Assembly (NCBI GenBank): GCA_963802215.1 | Contig: CAWDHQ010000002.1 | Location: 124,001-188,000, forward strand | Direction of reading: 5' to 3' | Source: SHZI01 sp963802215 | Lineage (GTDB): Bacteria > Pseudomonadota > Gammaproteobacteria > Steroidobacterales > GCA-2729495 | DNA length: 64,000 bases | Shown: one piece after another, positions 43,284 through 51,115 of the stretch | How positions within the stretch are numbered: position 1 is the stretch's first letter | Layout: each line of letters starts with the position of its first letter | Position numbers and translations under genes: made by a program | Notes under the pieces: model-generated | The model's database searches: none | What the model was told of the DNA's origin: nothing | Seen by the model: only the letters and a program-made list of their open reading frames with translations

Positions 43284-45116
43284 ATGTGCGGCATCGTCGG
43301 AGCCATCGCTGAACGGAACGTGGTGCCCATCCTCATGGAGGGGCTGCGTCGCCTGGAATACCGGGGTTACGACTCCGCCGGCCTCGCTGTCCTGACCAAT
43401 GGCCACCTCCAGCGCCAGCGGCGCATGGGCAAGGTTGCAGAGCTCCAGTCCGCCCTGGACGCGGAGCCGATGAAGTCAAACATCGGCATCGCCCACACCC
43501 GCTGGGCCACCCACGGGGTCCCCAGCGAGAAGAACGCCCACCCCCACATTTCCCACGACGGCCTCGCGATCGTCCACAACGGCATCATCGAGAACCACGA
43601 GCAGCTGCGGGACGAGCTCAAGTCCCTGGGCTACGTGTTCACCTCCGATACCGACACCGAGGTCATCGCCCACCGGATCCACTTCCATCTGAAGAAGACA
43701 CCGAACCTCTTCGAGGCGGTGCAGGCCACGGTCCACGAGCTGGAAGGCGCCTACGCGCTGGTGGTCATGAGCGAGGCGAACCCCGGCCAGCTCATCCTGG
43801 CCCGCTGCGGCTGCCCCGTGGTGGTCGGCCTGGGCGACAACGAGAACTTTGTGGCCTCCGACGTCTCCGCCCTGCTGCCCGTCACCCGCCGCTTCATCTT
43901 CCTGGAGGAAGGCGACGTGGCCGAGATCCACCGCAGCCACGTGCGGGTCCTCGACAAGGACGGCAAGGCCACCCACCGGCCCGTGAAGGAGAGCGAGCTC
44001 TCCGCCGACGCCGCCGAGAAGGGCCAGTACCCCCACTACATGCTGAAGGAGATCCACGAGCAGCCCCGGGCCGTCGCCCAGACGCTCGAGGAGCGGGTCG
44101 CCAACGGCAAGCTGCTGGAGGCCGCCTTCGGTCCCAGCGCCACCGAGATTTTCCGCCGCGTCGAGGCCGTGCACATCGTGGCCTGCGGCACCAGCTTCCA
44201 CGCGGGCTCCGTGGCCCGGTACCTCATCGAGCAGGTCTGCCGCGTACCTTGCCACGTGGACATCGCCAGCGAGTACCGCTACCGGAACCCGGTTGTCCCG
44301 AAAAACACCCTGTTCGTCACCATCTCCCAGTCCGGCGAGACGGCCGACACCCTGGCGGCCCTGCGGCTCGCCAAGGCGGCGGGCTACCTGTCCACGCTGG
44401 CCATCTGCAACGTGCCGGAGAGCTCGCTGGTGCGCGAGTCCGCGCTGGTGATGCTCACCCGCGCCGGCCCGGAGATCGGCGTGGCCTCCACCAAGGCCTT
44501 CACCACCCAGATCGCGGCGCTGACCATGCTGGTCATCGCGCTGGCCAGGCACCGCACCGCCGACGCGGAGCGGGAGCGGGGCCTCGTGCAGCGCCTCATC
44601 GAGATCCCCGGCCTGATCGAGAAGACGCTCGTCCTCGACCCGGTGATGAAGAAGCTGGCCGAACGCTTCGCCGACAAGCACCACGCCCTGTTCCTCGGCC
44701 GCGGTGTCCTTCACCCGATCGCCATGGAGGGTGCGCTGAAGCTGAAGGAAATTTCCTACATTCACGCCGAGGCCTACCCGGCCGGCGAGCTGAAGCACGG
44801 CCCGCTGGCCCTGGTGGACGCGGACATGCCCGTGATCACCGTGGCGCCGAACAACGACCTGCTGGAGAAGCTGAAGAGCAACCTCATGGAGGTCCGTGCC
44901 CGGGGCGGCGAGCTGTTCGTCTTCGCGGACCCCGACTCCGGCTTCGAGTCCAGCGACGGCGTGACCGTCATCACGATGCCGAAGCACGTCTTCTACCTGC
45001 AGGCGCCCATCGTCTACACGATCCCGTTGCAGCTTCTGGCCTATCACGTGGCCATCCTGCGGGGCACCGACGTGGACCAGCCCCGGAACCTGGCGAAGTC
45101 GGTCACCGTCGAGTAG
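43284..45116 (+). CDS. glmS: glutamine--fructose-6-phosphate aminotransferase (isomerizing)
   Basis: A 610-residue enzyme producing glucosamine-6-phosphate from fructose-6-phosphate and glutamine. The N-terminal nucleophile Cys2 opens MCGIVGAIAERN; the glutaminase domain has HTRWATHG and HNGIIENHEQLR; the two SIS isomerase domains contain ACGTSFHAG, ISQSGETADT and the C-terminal DVDQPRNLAKSVTVE. Length equals E. coli (609). No riboswitch-like leader is visible in the short 5' region. The TAG stop is in a REP. Confidence 0.98.
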   Translation: MCGIVGAIAERNVVPILMEGLRRLEYRGYDSAGLAVLTNGHLQRQRRMGKVAELQSALDAEPMKSNIGIAHTRWATHGVPSEKNAHPHISHDGLAIVHNGIIENHEQLRDELKSLGYVFTSDTDTEVIAHRIHFHLKKTPNLFEAVQATVHELEGAYALVVMSEANPGQLILARCGCPVVVGLGDNENFVASDVSALLPVTRRFIFLEEGDVAEIHRSHVRVLDKDGKATHRPVKESELSADAAEKGQYPHYMLKEIHEQPRAVAQTLEERVANGKLLEAAFGPSATEIFRRVEAVHIVACGTSFHAGSVARYLIEQVCRVPCHVDIASEYRYRNPVVPKNTLFVTISQSGETADTLAALRLAKAAGYLSTLAICNVPESSLVRESALVMLTRAGPEIGVASTKAFTTQIAALTMLVIALARHRTADAERERGLVQRLIEIPGLIEKTLVLDPVMKKLAERFADKHHALFLGRGVLHPIAMEGALKLKEISYIHAEAYPAGELKHGPLALVDADMPVITVAPNNDLLEKLKSNLMEVRARGGELFVFADPDSGFESSDGVTVITMPKHVFYLQAPIVYTIPLQLLAYHVAILRGTDVDQPRNLAKSVTVE

Positions 45117-45135
45117 GAGCGCCTTCAGGCGCGAC
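45113..45135 (+). repeat. single REP element after glmS
   Basis: One GCGCC-class unit in plus orientation. Its TAG (45114-45116) is the glmS stop codon. No inverted partner is seen within the following 100 bases. Confidence 0.9.
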
Positions 45136-45249
45136 CGCCTACGGCACCCCGGCTGCCCTGCGTCAGACGGGTAGGCAGAACGCGGCCATCCCGGTGAAAA
45201 TAGGCCACCGCGGAAGTACCGGCCTGTTTCCCGACGAGGGACGGACACC

Positions 45250-45570
45250 ATGCAGATCACCACCACCCCCGGCATCGACGGCAAGCGCATCACCCGCTAC
45301 TGCGGCATCGTGGCGGGCGAGGCGATCCTCGGCGCCAACATCTTCAAGGACCTGTTTGCGGGCATCCGTGATCTCGTCGGCGGCCGGTCGGCGACCTACG
45401 AGAAGGAGCTGCAGAAGGCCCGGGACATTGCCCTGCTGGAGCTGCAGGAGCGGGCGGCGGAGCTGGGCGCCAACGCCGTGGTCGGGGTCGACCTGGATTA
45501 CGAGGTCCTGGGCCAGGGCAACGGCATGCTCATGGTGTCGGCCAGCGGGACGGCGGTCGTCGTCGAGTAG
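45250..45570 (+). CDS. YbjQ family (UPF0145) protein
   Basis: A 106-residue protein of the YbjQ/UPF0145 family, small pentameric proteins sometimes called heavy-metal-binding though the function is unproven. Matches: GIVAGEAILGANIFKDLFA, IRDLVGGRSATYEKELQKAR, GANAVVGVDLDYEVLG and the C-terminal strand MLMVSASGTAVVV. Length is normal (103-110). It begins a three-gene run with the VOC and rraB genes. Confidence 0.92.
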   Translation: MQITTTPGIDGKRITRYCGIVAGEAILGANIFKDLFAGIRDLVGGRSATYEKELQKARDIALLELQERAAELGANAVVGVDLDYEVLGQGNGMLMVSASGTAVVVE

Positions 45571-45572
45571 CC

Positions 45573-45998
45573 ATGTTCACCTACCTCTGCCTCGGCACCA
45601 CCGACCTGCAGCGTTCGATCCGCTTCTACGATCCCGTGATGGGCGCGCTCGGGCACCGGCGCTGCTTCGTGCAGGACGAGCCGGGCTGGGACGGCTGGGC
45701 GGGCTGGGGCATCTACGAGGACAAGGTTGCCCGGGAACTGGCGCTCTGGGTCTGCCCGCCCTTCGACAAGCGCGCTGCCACGCCGGGCAACGGGTCCATG
45801 ATCGCGCTCACGGCCGGAAGCTGGCAGCAGGTGGACGACTTCCACGCGGCGGCCATCCGGTTCGGCGGCAGCTCGGAAGGCGCGCCCGGCCTGCGGCCCC
45901 AGTACCAGCCCGACTTCTACGCCGCCTACGTGCGGGACCCCGATGGTCACAAGCTCGCGGCGGTGTGCCGGGGCTTTACTGCGAGAGTGAATTCATGA
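45573..45998 (+). CDS. VOC family (glyoxalase-like) protein
   Basis: A 141-residue vicinal-oxygen-chelate protein: FTYLCLGTTDLQRSIRFYDPVMGALG is the first beta-alpha-beta unit, and YAAYVRDPDGHKLAAVC the metal-site strand of the second. Family members include lyases, dioxygenases and resistance proteins; the reaction cannot be inferred. It starts two bases after ybjQ and overlaps rraB by four (ATGA). Confidence 0.88.
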   Translation: MFTYLCLGTTDLQRSIRFYDPVMGALGHRRCFVQDEPGWDGWAGWGIYEDKVARELALWVCPPFDKRAATPGNGSMIALTAGSWQQVDDFHAAAIRFGGSSEGAPGLRPQYQPDFYAAYVRDPDGHKLAAVCRGFTARVNS

Positions 45999-46333
45999 GC
46001 CTCCTGTTTCCTGACGACGAAACCGGAGAGCTGCTGCGGTTGATGCAGGAGCAGGGCGACGACCTGTCCATGGCCCGGGATGTGGACTTCTTCCTCATCT
46101 TCGACACGAAGGACGAGGCACAGGCTTTCGTCAACCAGGCCGACCTGGGGCCCGAGATCCGCGTCAGCGCGGCCCGCTACGAGAAGACCAGCAAGTGGCA
46201 GGCCACGCTGACGGTGAACATGGTCCCGCTGTACGCGGAGATCGTGGCGCTGGAGAAGCAGGTGGCGCGCCTCGGCCGCGAGCACGGCGGCCAGCCCGAC
46301 GGCTGGGGCTGCGGGAAAGGTGTCGGACTGTAG
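45995..46333 (+). CDS. rraB: ribonuclease E inhibitor RraB family protein
   Basis: A 112-residue protein with the RraB-like fold: FPDDETGELLRLMQEQGDDL, VDFFLIFDTKDEAQAFV, and the C-terminal YAEIVALEKQVARLGREHGG and DGWGC. RraB binds the C-terminal scaffold of RNase E and changes mRNA turnover. It is a little shorter than E. coli RraB (138) because the acidic C-terminal tail is missing. Start ATG overlaps the VOC stop; its own TAG stop lies in a REP. Confidence 0.82.
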   Translation: MSLLFPDDETGELLRLMQEQGDDLSMARDVDFFLIFDTKDEAQAFVNQADLGPEIRVSAARYEKTSKWQATLTVNMVPLYAEIVALEKQVARLGREHGGQPDGWGCGKGVGL

Positions 46334-46399
46334 GAGCGCGTTCAGGCGCGACGTGCATTTCTGCGAGGAAAATCAGGTCGCGGCTGAAGCCGCTCCTAC
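46330..46399. repeat. mixed REP pair between convergent rraB and fghA
   Basis: Left unit (46330-46352) is a GCGCC-class copy with one stem change (GCGCGTTCAGGCGC); right unit (46377-46399) is GCGGC-class in inverted orientation. The TAG at the left end stops rraB and the TAG at the right end stops fghA, so one element ends two convergent genes. Confidence 0.9.
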
Positions 46400-47259
46400 A
46401 AGCCCAGACCTTCGGCGTGGTGGCGCAGGTGGTCCTCGATCACGGTGCTCACGAACCAGTAGCCGTGGCCGTAGCCCTCGTGACGACGCAGGATCAGCGG
46501 GTAGCCCGCGCGCCGGGCAGCCGCTTCGAAGAGTTCCGGCTTGAGCTGGTTGACCAGGAATTCGTCGTCGAGGCCCTGGTCGATCAGCAGCGGCGGCCGC
46601 CCCGCCGCTGACCCCAGGTCGCTCATCAGCTCCGTGGCGTCGTACTGCCGCCAGCTATCGGGGTCTGACCCCAGATACCGGGGCAGTGCCTTCTTGCCCC
46701 ACGGGACCTGGGTCGGCGCGACGATCGGCGCCAGCGCCGACAGGCTCCGGAACCGGTCCGGGTGCTTCAACCCGATGGTCAGCGCGCCATGGCCGCCCAT
46801 GGAGTGCCCCATCAGCCCGATCCGCTCCCCGTCCACGGGGAACTGGCTCACGACCAGGTCCGGCAGCTCCTGCGCCACGTAGCTGTACATCCGGTAGTGC
46901 GCCGACCAGGGCGCCTCCGTGGCATCCAGGTAAAACCCCGCACTCAGGCCGAAGTCCCAGGCCTCATCGTCGCCCGGCAGCCGCACGCCCCGCGGACTCG
47001 TGTCCGGCGACAGCAGCGCAAGCCCGAGTTCGGCCGCCACCCGCTGGGCTCCCGCCTTGATGGGAAAGGTCTCCTCGTTGCAGGTCAGACCCGCGAGGTA
47101 GATCACCAGCGGCACCCGCTCGTGCTCGGCCTGGGGCGGCAGGTACAGCCCGAAGCGCATGTCGCAGGCCGTGGCCTGCGTCGCGTGACGGTAGAAATGC
47201 TGCCAGCCGTCGAAGCAGCGGAAGCGATTGGACAGGATCAGGTTTTCCGGCGCACTCAT
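46396..47259 (-). CDS. fghA: S-formylglutathione hydrolase
   Basis: A 287-residue serine esterase (esterase D family) releasing formate and glutathione in formaldehyde detoxification. Motifs: LVIYLAGLTCNEETFPIKAGAQ, nucleophile elbow GLMGHSMGGHGAL, PRYLGSDPDSW, the acid in LLIDQGLDDEFL and the catalytic His in EGYGHGYWF. The start ATG 47259 gives the usual length (about 280); the frame is open upstream without homology. No formaldehyde dehydrogenase gene is adjacent. The stop TAG is in the REP shared with rraB. Confidence 0.95.
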   Translation of the reverse strand: MSAPENLILSNRFRCFDGWQHFYRHATQATACDMRFGLYLPPQAEHERVPLVIYLAGLTCNEETFPIKAGAQRVAAELGLALLSPDTSPRGVRLPGDDEAWDFGLSAGFYLDATEAPWSAHYRMYSYVAQELPDLVVSQFPVDGERIGLMGHSMGGHGALTIGLKHPDRFRSLSALAPIVAPTQVPWGKKALPRYLGSDPDSWRQYDATELMSDLGSAAGRPPLLIDQGLDDEFLVNQLKPELFEAAARRAGYPLILRRHEGYGHGYWFVSTVIEDHLRHHAEGLGL

Positions 47260-47309
47260 CGGGGGACCTCCGGTAGGCTCGGGGCATCTTCTCATTCGGG
47301 AGCCGGACC

Positions 47310-48383
47310 ATGTACCTGGACGCGATGCGGGCGACGGTCGGCAGCTTTTCCCGGCGCGGCGTGCTGGGCCTGGGCAGGGATCTCGGCGTGGCGGCAGGAC
47401 TCGCCGGCCTGTCGGGGCTCGCTGCCGCGCCAGTCGCGGCCGCCGCCCCTGCCCCCGGAACATCCGCCGCCCTCGATCTCAATACCGCCGCCGACAACAT
47501 CTACGCCTTCGCCAAGACCTGGGGCACCCTCGGTGACGAGATCGTGTTCGGTGGCCACGAGGGCGTGTTCTTCGCCGTCGTCGGTAACCGTCGCGCCATT
47601 CCCCTCTTCGGCTACGTGGGCTTCGGCAGCCTCCAGTTCCGGATCCTGCCCAGCGGCGACGCGGAGTACCGGGGCAAGGACGCCACCTTCTACACCGACC
47701 TCAAGACCGGCGAGCTCCTGGACTCCTGGCAGAACCCCTTCACCGGCAAGACCGTGAAGGTCTACCCCTACATCAATGAGCAGGTCACCACGACCATCCC
47801 CGCCAGCTATCCGGCCGACCGGATGGTGACCGACGCGTACCGCTGGGAGATTGCGATCGGCAACGCGGCCTCCCGGAAGGAAGACGCGAACAGCTATCGC
47901 GGGGACAAGGGCGAGTCCGGCAAGTCGGTGCCCTTTGTGCTTCCCTGGCGCCGGGTCGGCAACCACTACCTGCTGACCTGGGACTGGATGCTCGAGGTGG
48001 CAAACCCGGTGACCCCGGAGGGCTGGCCCGAGGCCTCCACAGGTCCGGTTATCAACCCGTCGGAGCACTTCACCTTCTTCGTGCCGGCCGGCGAGCTGGA
48101 GGACCGGGGGCGACCCTGGGCCACCATGACCGCCGGCTTCTTCCGCCAGTGCCCCTGGCTCCCCTGGATGCGGATGGGCAAGAGCGGCATCGAGGGCCGG
48201 ATGTTCGCCAACTCCCACAGCTACAAGATCACCGGCGGCCTGGACAACATCCCCCGACCGGTCCGGGCGCGTCTGGAACGGGATCGCCCCGACATGCTGG
48301 CGCCGCCAAAGGACTGGACCCAGCACCCGGTCGGTTCGTCCTGGGGCTACTACGCCAGGGTGGCGCCGAAAGAGGTGTCGTAG
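47310..48383 (+). CDS. DUF1838 family Tat-exported protein
   Basis: A 357-residue protein of unknown function. The N terminus contains a Tat-like SRRGVLGLGRDLGVAAGLAG and AAAP-type cleavage region, so it is probably exported folded. The mature part has DUF1838 traits: FGYVGFGSLQFRI, FYTDLKTGELLDSWQNPFTGK, ATMTAGFFRQCPWLPWMRMG and a late GRMFANSHSYKITGG. DUF1838 genes often occur in organisms rich in LLM oxidoreductases, one of which is encoded next. Its stop TAG is in a variant REP. Confidence 0.8.
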   Translation: MYLDAMRATVGSFSRRGVLGLGRDLGVAAGLAGLSGLAAAPVAAAAPAPGTSAALDLNTAADNIYAFAKTWGTLGDEIVFGGHEGVFFAVVGNRRAIPLFGYVGFGSLQFRILPSGDAEYRGKDATFYTDLKTGELLDSWQNPFTGKTVKVYPYINEQVTTTIPASYPADRMVTDAYRWEIAIGNAASRKEDANSYRGDKGESGKSVPFVLPWRRVGNHYLLTWDWMLEVANPVTPEGWPEASTGPVINPSEHFTFFVPAGELEDRGRPWATMTAGFFRQCPWLPWMRMGKSGIEGRMFANSHSYKITGGLDNIPRPVRARLERDRPDMLAPPKDWTQHPVGSSWGYYARVAPKEVS

Positions 48384-48471
48384 GAGCGCCGACCGGCGCG
48401 ACCCCCCTCCCGCTCGAGACTCGCGGACTCGATTCTCGCGGGAGGGGGGTCGCGCCGGTCGGCGCTCCTAC
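48380..48471. repeat. variant REP hairpin (GCGCCGACCGGCGC class), 33-bp arms
   Basis: Arms 48380-48412 and 48439-48471 are perfectly complementary. Each begins GTAGGAGCGCC like the others but has a GACC loop core and a C-run (CGACCCCCCTCCCG), so it is a distinct class. TAG 48381-48383 is the stop of the DUF1838 gene. Confidence 0.88.
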
Positions 48472-48569
48472 GGCGCCGTTTCCGCTACAATGCGCGCCCC
48501 GCCGAAGGTGTTGATAAATGGCGGGTTTAGCTGGTTGTGTCGATCTACTGTCAAGTAGGTGGCAATAAC

Positions 48570-48614
48570 ATGGCTAGTCGTTTTGCCGCCCCCGACCGAC
48601 AGGAGAATCCCTAG
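48570..48614 (+). CDS. possible 14-codon leader ORF coupled to the LLM oxidoreductase gene
   Basis: ATG at 48570 has a good AGGTGG site eight bases upstream and encodes MASRFAAPDRQENP before TAG 48612-48614, which overlaps the downstream GTG start by one base (TAGTG). The arrangement suits translational coupling. It has no homology I recognise and may be fortuitous. Confidence 0.35.
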   Translation: MASRFAAPDRQENP

Positions 48615-49639
48615 TGGAAGTCGACATCATTCTGGAGCCGGACCTCGGCCCCACCCAGCTCGTGGAGCTCGCGACGACGGCCGAGAAGTACGGCATCCGC
48701 GCCCTCTGGACCTCCAACTATTTCGCCCACTGGGACCCCTTCCTCAGCCTGGTGCCCGTGGCCCAGGCGACGAAGAAGCTGAAGATGGGCGCGCTGGCTG
48801 TCAGTCCCTTCGAGATGCACCCGCTGAAGATCGCCAACGCCCTGCTCAGCCTGAACGAACTGTCCGGCGGCCGGGCGATGGCGGCCATCGGCGCCGGCGA
48901 GGGCAACCTGGATGCCATGGCCCTGCACAAGCCCCAGAAGATCGTGGTGGCCGTGCGGGAGGCCCTGGAGATTGTCATCGGTGCCGGCCAGAAGAAGCTG
49001 GCCAAGGACGGGTACAAGGGCGAGGAGTTCAACGTCACCTACCCCTGCGCCTACGACTGGCTGAAGGCACCGCCCCCTTTCGTCTACGGCACCGCCTACC
49101 GGCACATGATGATGCGCATGGAAGCACGGGTGGCCGACGGCGTCTTCATCGGCTGCACGCCCACCGAGATCATCGAGCCCGCCATGGAGCAGGTCCGGGT
49201 CGGCGAGGCGAAGCGCGAGCCCGGGATGAAGCCGATCCGCGTGAACAGCTTCTGGGCCTGGCACGTGAAGACGGACCGGAAGGAAGCCTACCGGGAGTCC
49301 CGCCGGGAGCTGGCCTGGCGCGCGCGAAAGCTGGATGCGGACCTCATCAAGCTGTGGCTGACGCCGGACGAAGTGCAGACCGTGGTGAAGAACTTCGACA
49401 AGTTCGTGGCCGCCTGGTTTGACCGCTCCGGCCACATCCAGGGCGTCTCCGAGGAGATGTGCAACCGGCTCTGCGAGGGCCTCACCTCCACCGGCGGCAT
49501 CGAGGACCTGGACCGGGAGATCGAGCGCTTCAGGAAGTTCGGCAAGGCGGGCCAGACCGAGATCGCGCTGCGCCTGCACGACAATCCGATGGACGCGCTG
49601 AAGATCATCGGGGAGAAGGTCGTCCCGGCGCTCCGGTAG
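48614..49639 (+). CDS. LLM class (F420-type) flavin/deazaflavin-dependent oxidoreductase
   Basis: A 341-residue luciferase-like monooxygenase-fold protein. It starts MEVDIILEPDLGPTQLVELA and has the TIM-barrel landmarks LWTSNYFAHWDPFLSL, KMGALAVSPFEMHPLKIANAL, LNELSGGRAMAAIGAGEGN and ADGVFIGCTPTEI. The resemblance is to F420-dependent members (F420-glucose-6-phosphate dehydrogenase/methylene-H4MPT reductase-like) rather than FMN luciferases; cofactor is inferred. GTG start with AGGAG eight bases upstream. The stop TAG is in a REP. Substrate unknown. Confidence 0.85.
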   Translation: MEVDIILEPDLGPTQLVELATTAEKYGIRALWTSNYFAHWDPFLSLVPVAQATKKLKMGALAVSPFEMHPLKIANALLSLNELSGGRAMAAIGAGEGNLDAMALHKPQKIVVAVREALEIVIGAGQKKLAKDGYKGEEFNVTYPCAYDWLKAPPPFVYGTAYRHMMMRMEARVADGVFIGCTPTEIIEPAMEQVRVGEAKREPGMKPIRVNSFWAWHVKTDRKEAYRESRRELAWRARKLDADLIKLWLTPDEVQTVVKNFDKFVAAWFDRSGHIQGVSEEMCNRLCEGLTSTGGIEDLDREIERFRKFGKAGQTEIALRLHDNPMDALKIIGEKVVPALR

Positions 49640-49658
49640 GAGCGGCTTCAGCCGCGAC
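49636..49658 (+). repeat. single REP element after the LLM gene
   Basis: One GCGGC-class unit; TAG 49637-49639 is the stop codon of the LLM oxidoreductase gene. Confidence 0.9.
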
Positions 49659-49967
49659 CCCTTATTCTGGCTGGAGCCACTCCGTGGCCCGCGGCATCCC
49701 GGTCGGGATCCCGTCTGGCTACCGGGAGTACCCGGTGAGCGCCCGGAAGGGACACCCGCCCGTGCTGCCGCTACTTTGTAGGAGCGCCTTCAGGCGCGAT
49801 TGCAACTTCGTTCGCGCCTGAAGGCGCTCCTACAGCAGGTACCGAGCGGCCAGTGGCCGATGCCTCGCCCGCGAAAAGACGTGTCCGCACGTCAGCGGGC
49901 GGGGTCTTCGGCCGATGGCCGCGGGATGCACCTCGGATCCGGATCCGGACCGCGTCTGAAGCCGCTC
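49640..49967. other. gene-free 328-bp interval with several REP units
   Basis: Contains the tail of the LLM REP, a paired REP (49778-49833), a degenerate REP reading CGCGTCTGAAGCC (about 49951-49971) next to the HD gene stop, and between them nested inverted repeats (CGCCCGC ... GCGGGCG enclosing GACGTG-TCCG-CACGTC, about 49867-49905). No ORF with coding features is seen. Confidence 0.7.
49778..49833. repeat. paired REP element
   Basis: GCGCC-class outward pair, left unit from 49778 and right unit to 49833, separated by about ten bases. This one does not supply a stop codon; it lies in the middle of the gene-free interval. Confidence 0.88.
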
Positions 49968-51008
49968 CTACAGGCCGAGAGAGGCGGCCGGGGCGTTCAG
50001 GCTGGCCAGGTGGCGGCTGACGAGGGCGCCCACGGACTCTGCCGGATTCGGCAGGACGGTGAAGACCGGCGGCTTGCGTCGCAGGCTGCCGACGTTGCCG
50101 GCGGCCAGGAGCTGCTCCAGGTACTTCAGGTTGTGGTCGATGGCGAGCAGGTAGGGATTCTGCCCCCCGAACAGCGGCTCCACGTTCCGGTACGCCCGGT
50201 TGAAGCTTTTCTCGAGCCGCGCGCGGGCCGAGTGCTCCCAGAAGCCCGGCGTCTTCCGCAGCAGGTCGGTGCCGGACGCATAGCGCACGATGCGTTCCCG
50301 CGGACTCTTCTGCTCCACGGCGATGCCCGCCAGCACGAACTCGCCATACAGGCGATCCCGGCATTTCTCCAGGTAACAGCGGTCCGCCATCTGGGCCAGC
50401 ATGTCCGCTGTACCCAGCAGGTGCCCGACGGTGCTGTCCCGCGGGTCCTCCAGCTCGATGTCGTCGAGGCTGATCTCATAGCCCGTAAAATGCACGACCT
50501 GCTGGGCGACCGGCACCCAGTGGCCGAGCCCGAGCCGCGGCAGATAGCCGGTGAGGAACTCCGCGCTCCGGGAAATGTGCTGGGGCGTGTACTCGGCGCC
50601 GTTCCGCGGGCGTTCACCCACGCGGCGGATGTACCCGGAATCGTGGAAGAGGGCGCAGATCAGGCCGACCGCCGCCCGCTCGTGACCGAGCCGGTCCGGC
50701 TCGGTCGCCGTCTGCTCGTAACCGGCAAGCAGCCGCGCCATGGCCAAGGTGACATCCAGGGAATGCTGCTGGTCGTGATAGAGCGTGTCACAACCGACGT
50801 AGCCCTCTGCCTGGCCGCGGAACAGCCGGCGGAAATCGTGGAAGGCGAGCCAGAGCTGGTCGAAGCTGGCGCCGGGCCAGCCCAGCTGGAAGAGGTCCTG
50901 GCACGCGTTGCGCACGTCGTCGACGGAACTGACCCGCACGGAGTTGGTCACGTCGTACTCGTTCCGCCGGGTGCGGGGGTCGAACTGGAATGCGGCAGGA
51001 GCGGTCAC
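49968..51008 (-). CDS. HD-domain phosphohydrolase-like protein
   Basis: A 346-residue protein with an HD metal-binding fold: His in LYHDQQHSLDVTLAMA, the HD doublet in LICALFHDSGYI, and a later conserved Asp in LLGTADMLAQMADRCY. It is distinct from HD-GYP proteins (no GYP motif). No N-terminal sensor domain is recognised; residues 1-65 are a helical stretch. Substrate could be a nucleotide or a phosphate ester. Stop TAG is in a degenerate REP. Convergent with the LLM gene. Confidence 0.75.
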   Translation of the reverse strand: MTAPAAFQFDPRTRRNEYDVTNSVRVSSVDDVRNACQDLFQLGWPGASFDQLWLAFHDFRRLFRGQAEGYVGCDTLYHDQQHSLDVTLAMARLLAGYEQTATEPDRLGHERAAVGLICALFHDSGYIRRVGERPRNGAEYTPQHISRSAEFLTGYLPRLGLGHWVPVAQQVVHFTGYEISLDDIELEDPRDSTVGHLLGTADMLAQMADRCYLEKCRDRLYGEFVLAGIAVEQKSPRERIVRYASGTDLLRKTPGFWEHSARARLEKSFNRAYRNVEPLFGGQNPYLLAIDHNLKYLEQLLAAGNVGSLRRKPPVFTVLPNPAESVGALVSRHLASLNAPAASLGL

Positions 51009-51115
51009 GGGGCGATTCTTGCACGCGTTCCCGGGGGCCTCAAACCCGAAAAGCGGGCTTTTTCAGCAGATTTGGGCCTCCGGAACGTCCGTACCGCTCC
51101 CCGGGCAGGGCGGTA

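Noticed and set aside
46660..46672. GGGGTCTGACCCC palindrome inside fghA as an inserted repeat
   Set aside because: It encodes the conserved YLGSDPDSW segment with no extra residues relative to other S-formylglutathione hydrolases, so it is likely coincidental codon use.
49600..49980. Clustered repeats as a CRISPR array
   Set aside because: Units are palindromic REPs in inverted pairs with irregular spacing; no constant-length spacers and no cas genes.
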